DNA from: Prorocentrum cordatum | Taxonomy: Eukaryota > Sar > Dinophyceae > Prorocentrales > Prorocentraceae | Assembly: GCA_963575745.1 (NCBI GenBank) | Contig: CAUYUJ010014183.1 | Coordinates: 758,742-822,741, forward strand | Direction: 5' to 3' | DNA: 64,000 bases | In this document: piece by piece, positions 9,265-19,555 of the stretch | Layout: every line of letters starts with the position of its first letter | Position numbering within the stretch: the first letter of the stretch is position 1 | Position numbers and translations under genes: made by a program | The notes under the pieces: generated by a model | The model's database searches: none | What the model was told of the DNA's origin: nothing | What the model saw: only the letters and a program-made list of their open reading frames with translations

Positions 9265-10085
9265 GATCCGGCGTGTGAGTTTCAAGGAGTCTCAGCTACA
9301 GCCTCGAGGCTGAGCTTCAGCCTCTGGGGGGGTCGCCGGGGTGGCTCTGCCGGGGAAGGGGGGGTGGGGGGGGGGGGGGGGGTGCGAGTTTCCGGCGAAC
9401 CCCGGGGCCGCTCCGGGGGAGTGGAAGATAGGGGGGGGGGGGGCGCCATGCTCCGCTTTTTCCGGCGCTTTGGAGGAGGGGGGGGGCCCAAGAGACCCCC
9501 AAGGGGTTCCAAGAGGGCCCCGAGTCGCCGAAAAATCGCTCCAAGACGCCCGAGATGGCCTCCAGACGGCCCAAGGTGTCTCCAAGACGCCCCAAGAAGC
9601 TTCCAAGAGGCCTCCCAAGAGGGCCCCAAGAGGCCAGAATCGTTGATTTTCATTGGTTTTCTCAGGGTTTTTAGCGTTCTTGCCTTTTCGGGCGTCCGAC
9701 GCTCGAAGACGGCCCAAGAGGCCCCCAAGTCCGTCCCAAGACGGCCCACGATGCTTCCAACACGGCCCAAGAGAGCCCCAAGACGGCCCAAGAGGGCCCC
9801 AAGACGGCCCAAGAGGGCCTCTGGACAGCCCAAGAAGGCCCCAAGAGAGCCCCAAGAGGGGCCCAAGAGGGGGACCACGAACCGAAAGAACCGAGCTTTC
9901 CGCCCCAAGAGGCCCCCAGGAGGCCCCAAGAGACCCCCAAGGGGCCCCAAGAAGCCCACAAGAGGCCCAAAAGAGGTTCCAAGAGGCCCCAAAACAGCTC
10001 CCCAGAGGCCTCCAGACTGCCTCCGGCAGGCCCCCGGTTTCTTCCGCGGCACCGCCCAGGGCGCCACCGGCAGGATGTCCTCCGT
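9265..10085 (+). repeat. CCCAAG-type repeat element, copy 1
   Basis: Opens with GATCCGGCGTGTGAGTTT, then GGGTGGCTCTGCCGGGG and G-runs, followed by hundreds of bases built from CCCAAGAGG and CCCAAGACGG words. A non-repetitive core (9635-9715, containing CGTTGATTTTCATTGG) interrupts it, and GGGACCACGAACCG lies near 9877. Long Gly/Leu or Pro/Arg-rich frames on both strands come from the repeat and are not annotated as genes. Confidence 0.75.
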
Positions 10086-10202
10086 CTCATCGTTTTCCTT
10101 CAAGTTATCGCCTCTTCCTCATTCTCCTCCTCCTCCTCTGCGACCTCACTCCTATCCCTCAACGATCGCGTCACCGAGTGCCTCTTCTTTGAAACATCCT
10201 CG

Positions 10203-10460
10203 CTCTTCAAACGCACATCCATACACACATGCATACATACCTACATTTAAACACATTTGCATACATAGAAAAACAATCTTCCAGACATACATACTTACAT
10301 TCACACACATACACACATATTATCATACACACATACAAACATACATACAAACTAAATACATACATACGCGCACAAGCATACATACATACATACGTACCTA
10401 CACACAGGCACACATGATCAATGCATGCATACATGCATGCACGCGTACATACACACACAT
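10203..10460. repeat. (ACAT)n-rich microsatellite tract
   Basis: Degenerate ACAT/ACAC repeats; 10086-10202 before it is pyrimidine-rich. Confidence 0.9.
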
Positions 10461-10535
10461 ATATCGTGAAACTCACCGCGTGCTCGAAACTTGAGAGAGA
10501 CCGCGGGAAGTCGAGAGAAGCCGCGGAACGAGGCC

Positions 10536-10581
10536 TCTACTACTACTACCACTACTACCACAACCACTACTACTACTACTA

Positions 10582-10619
<38 letters not shown>

Positions 10620-10672
10620 GCTACTACTACTACTACTACTACTACTAATACTACTACTAGTACTACAGGAGC
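10536..10672. repeat. (CTA)n microsatellite
   Basis: CTACTACTA repeats with a few interruptions; poly-Tyr, poly-Thr and poly-Val frames here are artefacts. 10690-10790 is GTGTGT-rich. Confidence 0.95.
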
Positions 10673-10797
10673 GTTTCCCAACTAGTATGTGTGTGTGGGT
10701 GATGCTGTGTGCGCATGTCTGCGGCGCAGGTTAAGTGGTGTGACTGTGTGTGTGCGTTTGAGTGTGCGCCCATAATTTCTGCGTCTGGAGAATAACC

Positions 10798-10896
10798 CCG
10801 AGCGACCCGGATCGGCGGCACTGGCCGAAGGCCACTACAATCTCGGCTGAGTGCGCGTACTCCGCGACTCCGCGGTGCCTCCCAAGAGGAACGGAA
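10798..10896 (+). repeat. leader motif plus partial 100-bp unit of module B
   Basis: GAGCGACCCGGATCGGCGGC then ACTGGCCGAAGGCCA, also found at 17238-17275, followed by a 100-bp-type unit (GCGCGTACTCCGCGACTCCG) that is cut after GGCGAC. Confidence 0.6.
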
Positions 10897-11601
10897 ATGG
10901 CGACCAACATCTGACTCAATCGATCTCACTATCGACCTCACTCAACGGGACACCATGGGACAGAACGGGACACCACGGGACACTTGTCGATCTAACTATC
11001 GATCTCTCTATCGATCTCACTCAACGGGACACCACGGGACACCACGGGACACCACGGGCCACCACGGGACACCACGGGACACCGCGGGACATCTTTCGAT
11101 CTCACTATCGGTCTCACTATCGATCTCACTATCGATCTTACCCAACGGGACACCATAGGACACCACGGGACACCTCGGGACACCACATCGATCTCACTAT
11201 CGATATCACTATCGATCTCACTCAACGGGACACCACGGGACACCACGGGACACCGGCGGGGCACCGCGCGGCACCGGCCGCCAGAGGAGAAACATTCGCG
11301 GCCGCGGCCCAGCCACAGGAGGACTTCGGGATCCCAGCGGGACACCGGCGGGACACCGCGGGGCACCGGCCGCCGGAGGAGTTGCATTTGGTCCGGCCGC
11401 GGCCCAGCGGGGCACCGGCCGCCGGAGGAGTTACATTCAGTCCGGCCGCGGCCCAGCCACAGGAGGATGTCCTCTCTCCCGCCCACGCAGCTTCGCCTCG
11501 CCCGCACGCACGCACGGCACGCACGACACGAACTCGAAACCGAAATCGATTTCCCGGTAGGGCGGGTCTCCGTTTCACGTTGATTTCACCCCCCAACCTC
11601 C
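10897..11601 (+). mobile_element. minisatellite-bearing insertion unit (GGGACACCAC/ATCGATCTCACT)
   Basis: Starts CCAACATCTGACTCAAT and ends CACCCCCCAACCTCCGAT. The interior is built from 10-bp GGGACACCAC units, 12-bp GATCTCACTATC units and a GC-rich tail with GCAGCTTCGCCTCGCC. It interrupts a 100-bp unit precisely between GGCGAC and AATTGCGCAG. The same unit with the same ends forms the arms of the palindrome at 41644-46125. Confidence 0.7.
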
Positions 11602-11850
11602 GATAATTGCGCAGTCCGCATCCCCCCAGGGAGCTGCGAGGTCTTGGCTGGGCGCGCGTACTCCCCGACCCCGCCGTGCCCCCCCCCCGGGAGCCCACGA
11701 ACGTGGCGACAGTTGGGCAGTTCGCGAGCCCCCCAGGGAGCTGCGACGTCTCAGCTGGGTGCGCGTACTCCGCGACTCCGCCGTGCCTCCCAGGAGCCCG
11801 CGAATTTGGCGACAGTTGTGCAATTCGAAGCCACCCCACGGAGCAGCGCA
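11602..11850 (+). repeat. 100-bp repeat family, ~2.5 diverged units
   Basis: Units contain CCCCCCAGGGAGCTGCGA, GCGCGTACTCC and GTGGCGACAGTTG. Diverged relatives of the 6060-7475 array. Confidence 0.75.
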
Positions 11851-11891
11851 AGATGCAGGGGAAGGGGGAGGAGGAGAAGAAGTTGTGCGAC

Positions 11892-11942
11892 CGCAGTGTT
11901 CTATTCAAAACGAGAACCCGGCACAAGAAGATTGGGGAAAAA
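11892..11942 (+). repeat. conserved hairpin motif, copy B
   Basis: GTTCTATTCAAAACGAGAAC then CCCGGC, loop, ATTGGGG. Pairing CCCGG with TTGGG uses two G-U pairs. Preceded by a GGGGGAGGAGGAGAAGAAG purine run. Confidence 0.7.
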
Positions 11943-12784
11943 GTAGACGCTCACCGACTTGACGATACCCGATCTCCCTACATTGCCAAGTCAGAACCGA
12001 AGTCTGCGTACCCAACTGTGGAGGACTGAAAATTCACACGTCCCTGGCGCACGGCGGCCCCAATGAAATGCTGCACCGAAAGGTCTCCAACGGCCCGGAA
12101 ACGTCATCTGATGGCCCCGAAGGACATGCACGATGGCCGCACAGGAGTCCGAGGCAACCCACGTAGCCCGCGTGATAATCACTTTCACGAGGTAGTCGTG
12201 GAATATCTCATGTCACGGCCGGTCAAGCAAACAAAGATCCGACGCCATGCAGACCGCTGCGCTGGCACGGTGGTGAAGCTTGTTGCGGGCACTTACGTAT
12301 TCACGCGGTAGCGCTACGACTGTGTTTACCGGCCAATGCCGCCAACGCTTGGGTCGTGCCCCATGTGTTTACATAGGGCGCCCCCGCTGCTTGGCAGCGC
12401 CACGGTGCTTAACTATCGAAGGGACGGCACACTGCGAACAAAGGAGCGCGGCACGCGGGATTTCTGCTGCCTTCTCCGAACAAGGAGGGAGGACGAGGGA
12501 TGACGGAGGACTGGGAAGCAGGGATAAAGGGGCCCTGGGACACACAAGTAAATAGACACAAATCCCAGGACTCCCCACAATTTCCAATAGTTTCTATGTT
12601 TTCGTCTTACCCCCATTTCCTATATTTTCCGATATTTTCTTGGGAGTCCACGATTAATAGTGTCTGTGTTTTTCCCCTTCCTGGACGAGGTGAAGGAAAG
12701 TATCTGAGGGCGAATGGGGCAGGAGGAGCAGAGGGGCGCTATCCCGCCCGCCACGCGGATGCCTCCGATCCCCCAAGGCGGGAA
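11943..12784. other. no gene seen
   Basis: Ordinary-complexity DNA without convincing frames, repeats shared with the rest of the window, or structure. Confidence 0.4.
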
Positions 12785-12870
12785 CCATGGAGGAGGAGGA
12801 GGAGGAGGAGGAGGAGGAGGAGGAGGAAGAGGAGGAGGAGGAGGAGAAGGAGGTGGAGGAGGAGGGAGCA
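12785..12870 (+). repeat. (GGA)n microsatellite
   Basis: GGAGGAGGA tract. Just after it a short plus-strand frame reads SIEEDDASETTSSTYIPD and ends at 12983; it is too short and ambiguous (the minus strand is also open) to call a gene. Confidence 0.9.
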
Positions 12871-13219
12871 TCGAGGAGGACGACGCAAGCGAAACGACAT
12901 CTTCCACATATATTCCAGATGCTACTGATTGGGGTATGCGAGCCTTCTTCAAGACACTACTAGCACGACCCACACTGAATTGACGAATTCCTCCAAACTG
13001 TTTACAAAAACTACCCTCCGTGACTCCGCCTATGCACATGCCCATCAATAACAATAGAGGGGCACTGGATTCCGGACGGGGCTGCGCCTGGCGTTGGGAA
13101 GATAGCAAGCAACATCGATCTTCGAAAACCACGCTATCCATTTCAGGCGATTCCCCCGCGCGGGCACGCCACCTCTCTGCCAGGGCTGCTTCTGAGGAAA
13201 CCAAAAAGCTACGTCTGCT

Positions 13220-13302
13220 ACACTGACCTCTCCCGGGGTACCCTCTGACCAGAATTTCGAAGCGAATCCAGCGGTGGCGATAGGGACTTCCAGGAGGCCC
13301 AA
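13220..13302 (+). repeat. two-copy dispersed repeat, copy 1
   Basis: TCTCCCGGGG, TTCGAAGCGAATCCAGC and GTGGCGA in the same order as at 18250-18335. The rest of 12984-13630 shows nothing else. Confidence 0.55.
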
Positions 13303-13631
13303 AAAGGTGAGAAAGATGGGAAAGTAACGAGATAGGTATCTTTTCCGCCTCCAACCTTCAATGCACGTCATCCCCTTGCCAGGGCTGTTTCGGTGCATGC
13401 CATCCCTGAGGTGAGGGACACAATAGCGTGTGACAAAAAAGGCGAGCGGCGCCACATCGCACGCCATCGTCCCAACGCCAAGCGTATGGTTGACATCACT
13501 TTGTGCTTGGAGGCGGCCGAGGGGTCTGAACTGGATGGGGCCCGAGATAATTTATTACGGAGGGAAGGAACGAACGAAAGAAACCGCACCTGGACGGCGC
13601 ATTGGTAGATTGAATGACAACACGTGCGTTT

Positions 13632-13720
13632 CAAACAATTACCCTGGCGAGGGACCCAACCATGTGCAGTTGTGAGTGACGCAGTTGTGGGTATCGACCA
13701 CCTCGGTGAACCTCTCTGGG
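13632..13720 (+). repeat. leader of the 89-bp array, module C
   Basis: CCCTGGCGAGGGACCCAACC then ATGTGCAGTTGTGAGTG; homologous to 36935-37005 and to 39738-39822 read on the minus strand. Confidence 0.7.
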
Positions 13721-15080
13721 GTCACGACGCGTGTGACGGGTGTGCCAAAATTGGCACGGGTACGCCATGCGGACGCTGCCACCAGAGCCGTCGGTGGAGC
13801 ACCCTATGGGGCCGCGGAACGTGCAAGGGGTGCGCCGAAATGGCGGGTGGAACTGCATGCGGACCCTGCCACTGGGGCCTTCGGTGAAGCACCCTGTAGG
13901 GCCACGAAACGTGTGAGGGGTGTACCGAAATGGGGGGTGGAACCGCATGCGAACGCAGCCACTGTGGCCTTCGGTGGAGCTCCCTATGGAGCCACGAAAC
14001 GTGTGATGGGTGTGCCGAAATGGGGGTGGAACCGCATGCGGGCGCTGCCGCTGGGGCCTTCGGTGGATCACCCTATGGGGCCACGAAACGTTCGAGGGGT
14101 GCGCTAAAATTGAAGTGGAACTGCATGCGGACCCTGCCACTGGGGCCTTCGGCGGAGCACCCTGTGGGGCCACGAAACGTGTGAGTGGTGTGCCGACATG
14201 GAGGTGGAACTGCATGCGGACCCTGCCCCTGGGGCCTTGGGTGGAACACCCTGTGGGGCCGCGAAACGTGTGAATGGTGCGCCGAAGTGGCGGTGGAACT
14301 GCATGCGGACCCTGCCACTGGGGCCTTGGGTGGAGCACCCTATGGGGCCGCGAAGCGTGTGAGGGGTGTGCCGAAATGGGGGTGGAACTGCATGCGGACC
14401 CTGCCACAGGGGGCCTTCGGTGAAGCCACTTGTAGGGCCACGAAACATGTGAGGGGTGCGCCGACATGGTGGTGGAACCGCGTGCGGACCCTGCCACTGG
14501 GGGCCTTCGGTGGAGCTCCCTATGGGGCCACGAAGCGTGTGAGTGGTGCGCCGAAATGGGGTGGAACTGCATGCGGACCCTGCTACTGGGGCCTTCGGCG
14601 GATCACCCTATGGGGCCACGAAACGTGTGAGGGGTGTGCTGAAATGGGGGTGGAACTGCATGCGGACCCTGCCACTGGGCCTTCGTTGAAGCACCCTGTA
14701 AGGCCACGAAACATGTGAGGGGTGCGCCGGAATGGGGGTGGAACTGCATGCGGACCCTGCCACTGGGGCGTTCGGCGGAGCACCCTGTGGGGCCACGAAA
14801 CGTGTGAGTGGTGCGCCGAAATGGAAGTGAAACTGCATGCGCACCCTGCCACGGGGGCATTCGGCGGAGCACCCTACACGGGCCGCGAAACGCGTGAGGG
14901 GTGTGCCGAAATGGAAGTGGAACTGCATGCGGACCTTGCCACAACGGGGCCTTCGGTGAAGCACCCTGTGGGGCCACGAAACATGTGAGGGGTGCGCGGA
15001 AATGGGGGCGGAACTGCATGCGAACCCTGCCTCTGAGGCCTCCGGCGGAGCACCCTATGGGGCCACGAAACGCTGTACTA
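13721..15080 (+). repeat. 89-bp tandem array, about 15 units
   Basis: Units contain GGGGCCACGAAACGTGTGAG, GAACTGCATGCGGACCCTG and GGCCTTCGGTGGAG. Spacing of CACGAAACGTG is close to 89, so reading frames rotate between units; a non-coding array. Same family as 37000-37108 and 38225-38862. Confidence 0.95.
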
Positions 15081-15084
15081 GGCG

Positions 15085-15141
15085 GGTGAAGCGCAGGGTG
15101 GAGAAGGGGGAGGAGGGAGGGGGCAGCGGGAGGAGGAGGAA
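15085..15141 (+). repeat. purine-rich run of module C
   Basis: GGGGGAGGAGGGAGGGGG-type sequence between the array and the hairpin motif. Confidence 0.85.
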
Positions 15142-15149
15142 CGCGGGGC

Positions 15150-15196
15150 GCTGTCTCTTCAAAACGACGACCCAACACCACAGGATGGTTGGGAAT
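15150..15196 (+). repeat. conserved hairpin motif, copy C
   Basis: TCTCTTCAAAACGACGACCC then AAC, loop, GTTGGGAATT. Stem CCCAAC 15171-15176 with GTTGGG 15188-15193. Confidence 0.75.
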
Positions 15197-15221
15197 TATG
15201 CTACAGGAGTTCCCCACATAA

Positions 15222-15545
15222 GGCTGAGGCGGGGCCTCCGCTGGACGGGTGAGCGGGGCACGAAACCTAGGAGGCAACACGGTATCTGAACACCCTTGTC
15301 GCTCAGGGGAGGCACGGGTGGGTGGGAGGGGCACGTAATCTGATAAATCACATGGTATCCGAATACTGTCCTCGCTCAGGCGGGGCCTCCCTGGACGGGT
15401 GGGAGGGGCACGTAACCTGATGAATCACATGGTATCCGAATGCTGTCCTCGCTCAGGCGGGGCCTCCCTGGACGGGTGGGAGGGACGCGAAACTGGATAA
15501 ATCACATGGTATCCGAATGCTGTCCTCGCTCAGGCGGGGCCTCCG
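15222..15545 (+). repeat. 76-bp tandem repeat, four units
   Basis: Units contain ATCACATGGTATCCGAATGC, TGTCCTCGCTCAGGCGGGG and CTGGACGGGTGGGAGGGGCA. A further 1.5 units lie at 17272-17390, so the material between them is probably an insertion. Confidence 0.85.
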
Positions 15546-16205
15546 ATCCGGCGTGTGAGTTGAAGGGGGTGGGTGGGCTGGGGTGGCTCTGCCGGGGTAG
15601 GGGGGGGGTCTTCCACAGATTGGGTTCGGTTGGTCGGGGTTCGGTTGGCCAAAACGGGCCCAAACGTTGCCAAGAAGCCGCCAGCCAAGACGGGCCAAGA
15701 CGTTTCTGGATCTCCCAAAAGTCCATCCAAGACGCCAAACATGAACCCAAGACAGCCCAAGAGGCCGCCAAGACGCCCCCAGAGGCCCCCAAGAGGTCTC
15801 CCAAAATGGCCCCGAGCGGCCAACATCATCGATTTCCCTTAGGAAACGCTACATTTTTAGCATGTTCGCCTCTTGGGCCGTCACAGTGTCCACAACGGCT
15901 CAAGGGGCCCTCAAAAAGGCTCCAAGACGGCCTAAGAAGGGCTTACGCAGGCCCAGGACGCCCCCAAGACGGCGCAAGAGGGACCCAGGACGGGCCCAAG
16001 AGGCGCCCAAAAGAGCTCCAAGACGGCCCAAGAAGGGCCCAAGACGACCGGGAGGCCCACAGGAGGCCCCAAGACGCCCCCAAGAGGCCCCAAGAGGCCC
16101 CAACTCGCCCCCAAGGACCCCCCCAAAGGGGTGTGGCCGGGGTGGGCCTGCCGGGAAAGGAAAGGAGGGGGAGGGAGGGAAGAAAAACGTTTTTAACTGA
16201 CCATT
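15546..16205 (+). repeat. CCCAAG-type repeat element, copy 2
   Basis: Opens with GATCCGGCGTGTGAGTT and GGGTGGCTCTGCCGGGG, like 9265; CCCAAGACGG words follow; core at 15822-15905 (CATCGATTTCCCTTAGGAAA); ends near a second CCGGGG. Confidence 0.75.
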
Positions 16206-16557
16206 TGATTGACTCGTCCCGCCCGCCACCCTAGGGACCCCCTTTTCTTATTGATTTCCCCATCCCGAGTATGTTCGGGAGGGTATCCGAGACCTTCCAC
16301 AGATCGGACGGGACCCGTCCCGGGACCCTCCCCAAGACCCTCCTCGAGACCGTCCCGGGACCCTCCCCAGGACCCTCCACCGGAACTCCTCCCCGGAACC
16401 CCCGGGCACCTCCCCGGAATGGAACGCGCTCTTGGATGTCCCGAGCGGTCCTGGGCGCTCCCGGCCCGTCCCGGCCGTCCCAGGCGGGGTCCTGCGCGGT
16501 GCCAGACGCGGTGACGGGCAATCCCGAGAGCGATCCTGGACAGTCCCGGGCGCCACA
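16206..16557. repeat. degenerate GGGACCCTCCCC-type repeats
   Basis: Recurring GGGACCCTCCCC and GACC words around 16310-16390, then GC-rich DNA. No gene. Confidence 0.5.
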
Positions 16558-16747
16558 TCTTAATCACCATCACAACCACCATCACCATCACCAGCATCAT
16601 CATCAGCATCAGCATCCCCATCCCCATCACCATGATCATGATCGGCATCATGGTCATTGCCATGATCAAAATCATCATCCTCCTCCTCATCATCATCATC
16701 ATCAGCAGCATCATCGTCATCAGCATCATCATCAACATCAGCATCAG

Positions 16748-16782
<35 letters not shown>

Positions 16783-16798
16783 GCATCGCCACCACCAA

Positions 16799-16829
<31 letters not shown>

Positions 16830-16846
16830 GTCGTCGTCGTCATCAT

Positions 16847-16896
<50 letters not shown>

Positions 16897-16903
16897 GCAT
16901 CAG

Positions 16904-16966
<63 letters not shown>

Positions 16967-17113
16967 TATCATCATCAGCAGCATCATCATCATCAGCATC
17001 ATCGTCATCATCATCATCATCATCATCATCATCGTCATCATCATCGTCATCGTCATCGTCATCATCGTCATCAGCATCATCGTCATCGTCGTCATCGTCA
17101 TCATCATCACCAC

Positions 17114-17169
<56 letters not shown>

Positions 17170-17176
17170 ACATCAA

Positions 17177-17223
<47 letters not shown>

Positions 17224-17236
17224 GCATCATCATCCG
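16558..17236. repeat. ~680-bp (TCA)n microsatellite
   Basis: CATCAT runs with CAG and CGT variants. Long poly-His, poly-Asp, poly-Met and poly-Ile frames here are simple-repeat artefacts. Confidence 0.98.
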
Positions 17237-17237
17237 G

Positions 17238-17392
17238 AGCGCCCCGGATCGGCGGCACTGGCCGGAGGCCATTTCAATCACATGGTATTCGAATGCTGTC
17301 CTCGCTCAGGCGGGGCCTCCCTGGACGGGCGAGTACCCTCCTCGCTCAGGGGGGGCCTACCTGCAGGGTGGGAGGGGTACGAAATCATATGA
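17238..17392 (+). repeat. leader motif plus 76-bp units, module D
   Basis: GCGCCCCGGATCGGCGGC then ACTGGCCGGAGGCCA (as at 10798), then 1.5 copies of the 76-bp unit of 15222-15545. Confidence 0.7.
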
Positions 17393-17461
17393 TATGGTGT
17401 TGTATGATATCTTATGGAATTGTATGTTATGGTATGGTATGTATGGTTTTGCGATGGCATG

Positions 17462-17549
17462 TGGAACAGGAAGCGGAAGAAGGAAAAGGAGAAGGAGAAG
17501 GAGAGGGTGTTCTTGGAAAACAAGAACCCCACTCAAGATGTGGGGAAAT
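17462..17549 (+). repeat. purine run and conserved hairpin motif, copy D
   Basis: GAAGGAAAAGGAGAAGGAG run, then TTGGAAAACAAGAACCCCAC, loop TCAAGAT, GTGGGGAAA. Stem CCCCAC 17527-17532 with GTGGGG 17540-17545: the A-T pair of copies A and C is replaced by C-G on both sides. Confidence 0.65.
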
Positions 17550-17894
17550 GCAAGGCTCGACCGTGCAGGCGCGCGGGCATCGCCCAGCTTCGGATAGCAG
17601 TGCACAAGCATGCTGGTGCTGAAAGCAGTGCAAAGGATAAGACGGTGAGACGAGGGCAAATCTGGTCAAAATCGGTCCCCCCCGAGGGTTTCCCCTGGAG
17701 CAATCGTTCCCCCGAATCTGGGGGCCCGAAGACGGCACCCAGAGGCCGAGAGTCGAGCCCAGAACCTCGAACCTCGCCCCCATGCCTGCTGGCCGTTGCT
17801 GAGCCACCTCAGGGCCACAGCCATCTCCAAGGCTGCATGCAGCAGCCCCAGGCCCCATCGAGCCATGACAAACATCACAGCGGAAGAGGTTTCG
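17550..17894. other. no gene seen
   Basis: GC-rich, ordinary complexity, no convincing frame or shared repeat. Confidence 0.4.
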
Positions 17895-18005
17895 CTATGG
17901 TCCGCCTCCGGGAGCTCTTCATGGGCCTCGGGACAGCCCAACAAATTACACAGGATGAAAGCTGGTCACGGGGAATTGGCCGAGACCTCGCGGGGTCGAC
18001 GTTAT
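17895..18005 (+). repeat. dispersed ~120-bp repeat (GGCCTCTGGGG family), copy 1
   Basis: TGGGCCTCGGGA, CAGGATGAAA and CGAGACCTC in the same order as 19140-19262 and 24062-24180. Diverged. Confidence 0.5.
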
Positions 18006-18249
18006 GAAAAAACAGCAGGCCCCCAGCCAACTCCGACCTATTGCCTCTCTCAAGATCGGTTCTGCGGGAACTCATGGGGGCCTCGTGTACCATCTTGTTG
18101 GCTCTTGAGATATCGTCGACGCTGATCGACGCTACATCTGCGCGATCTGATCGACTACCATGCGCACAACGATCCTAGTGTACTCTAAACACGGAATTAC
18201 GCAGGAATGCTACCGAAGAACGGCGCCCGGACGTGGACCCGTGGAACTG

Positions 18250-18335
18250 GCATCTCCCGGGGAGCGTTCTGACCAACACTTCGAGGCGAATCCAGCCGTG
18301 GCGACGAGGGCCTCACAGCAAGACCAAGAGGCGAA
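18250..18335 (+). repeat. two-copy dispersed repeat, copy 2
   Basis: Matches 13220-13302: TCTCCCGGGG, TTCGAGGCGAATCCAGCC, GTGGCGA. Confidence 0.55.
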
Positions 18336-18424
18336 AACGAGGCAAGGGTAACGGTATCGGAACCTGTTCCTCAGCTGAGCTAAGGGGCAACGACAGGGGG
18401 GGACGGGCATGAGGGGGAAAGCAT

Positions 18425-18560
18425 CGAGATGGAATCGGCGATACATCGCCGATAGATCGGCAAGATGCCCCCGATGGAGAGTCGGCATGTTCCTGGGCAG
18501 GGTGGGCTATCGAGCCCCTATCGGTGATGAGTGGGCGATGGGATATCGGGCCCCTATCGT
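18425..18560 (+). repeat. dispersed repeat (GGCGAT/CTATCGGG family), copy 2
   Basis: GGAATCGGCGATACATCGCC, CGATAGATCGGC and GCTATCGAGCCCCTATCGG; counterpart of 4484-4615. Confidence 0.6.
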
Positions 18561-18639
18561 TGCCCCCGATGAACTGCCTGCTCCTCCCCAGCCCCTCGAC
18601 GTCATGCTCTGTTTCACAACGTCGACCCTCGGAGATCTC

Positions 18640-18725
18640 TGACCCACTCCACGGGACTGGTCGCTCTTCCTGAGTCGTGGTTGACCGTCCCGAGGCCAGG
18701 CCAGGGCCCCCAGAGGCCGAACGTC
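18640..18725 (-). repeat. dispersed ~120-bp repeat (GGCCTCTGGGG family), minus copy
   Basis: On the minus strand: TCGGCCTCTGGGGGCC, GCCTCGGGACGGTCAACCA and CAGTCCCGTGGAGTGGG. Confidence 0.5.
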
Positions 18726-18759
18726 GTGTTTTTCCACGACGCAAGAGTGTCTGGGTCGG

Positions 18760-18900
18760 AAGTTGGCGGCGAGCAGAGGGGGTCGGAAGGCTTCTTATGA
18801 GGAGGCTGCTTCTTAGAAGAAGCTGGTCCTTCATCTGTAGACAAGGACCGCGCCTTCTGAGAAGCAGTGGTGTTTCTAAGAAGCCTTGCCCCCTCCCACT
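18760..18900. mobile_element. inverted-repeat element family B, diverged copy
   Basis: GGCGGCGAGCAGAGGGGG, then AAGGCTTCTTA and TTCTGAGAAG words mirrored by TTCTAAGAAGCCTT. Related to 33682-33857 and 53207-53402. Confidence 0.45.
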
Positions 18901-18936
18901 ATCCTCTTTTGAGCGTGGCCCAGACAGGAACGGCGC

Positions 18937-19047
18937 CTGCAGCTCGCGCTTCCTCTCGTCGTAGTTGGCCCGTATCTTCACCTGCCGGTCGCGGCAGTGG
19001 GCCAGCTCCTGTGGCCCCCGGAGGAGCCGCGCGCTGGCGGGCTGCAG
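18937..19047 (-). CDS. possible exon, helical segment
   Basis: Minus-strand frame reads LQPASARLLRGPQELAHC then RDRQVKIRANYDERKRELQ, with G/C-ending codons and charged-helix character. The end CTGCAG|GCGCCG would be a GC-type donor, which dinoflagellates use; the start may be after CTCTGCAG near 19043. Product unknown. Sits between copies of dispersed repeats. Confidence 0.35.
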
Positions 19048-19139
19048 AGCAGTGTGGGGGAGGGCAGCAAAGAGCGGAGCAGCACAAGTTGTCCCGCTGA
19101 TGTGTCTCAAGTGACCTCGAGTCATGAAAGAATAACGAC

Positions 19140-19262
19140 GGAAGGTGCCTCGATACTTTCGGCCTCTGGGGTCCCTTACTGGGCCTCGGGAGCGTCAAAA
19201 CATAATCCAGGATGAAAAACCAGTCCTGGGGAATGGGTCGAGACCTCTGGGGATCGAGGTGA
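19140..19262 (+). repeat. dispersed ~120-bp repeat (GGCCTCTGGGG family), copy 2
   Basis: TTTCGGCCTCTGGGGTCCC, GGGCCTCGGGAGCGTCAA, CAGGATGAAAAACCAGTCC, GTCGAGACCTCTGGGGATCG. Confidence 0.65.
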
Positions 19263-19309
19263 AGAAAGCAGTCATGACGTCGGGGGTCTGGGATGGTCCC
19301 GCTGATATG

Positions 19310-19555
19310 CCTTAAGCCAGCTCAGTCGGCACAGGAAGCCTCAACAGGGCCCCAAGAAGGGTCCACGAGAGGCACCTCGAACCGCCATTCCGAGCCGTCC
19401 GCCCCAAGAGGACCTCCGAGACCGCCAGCCAGCGCCCAAGAAACTCCCAAAAGGCCCGGAGAGGACCCCAAGAAGCCCAAAAGAGGCCCCGAGAGGGTCC
19501 CCAAAAGGCCCCCAAAGACCGCTTCTGGGAGTCGCCGGACTGGCGCATGCCCCTT
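19310..19555 (+). repeat. CCCAAG-type repeat element, fragment
   Basis: CCCAAGAAGG and CCCAAAAGGCC words with the CACCTCGAACCG variant of the GGGACCACGAACCG block. Confidence 0.6.

Noticed and set aside
9282-10103. Gly/Leu-rich or Pro/Arg-rich proteins resembling collagen or antifreeze-type repeats
   Set aside because: They are translations of CCCAAGAGG words on both strands, recurring at several loci with different frames.
16271-17597. Very long open frames (poly-His, poly-Asp, poly-Ile) over the (TCA)n tract
   Set aside because: All six frames of a trinucleotide repeat stay open; no non-repeat protein sequence is attached.
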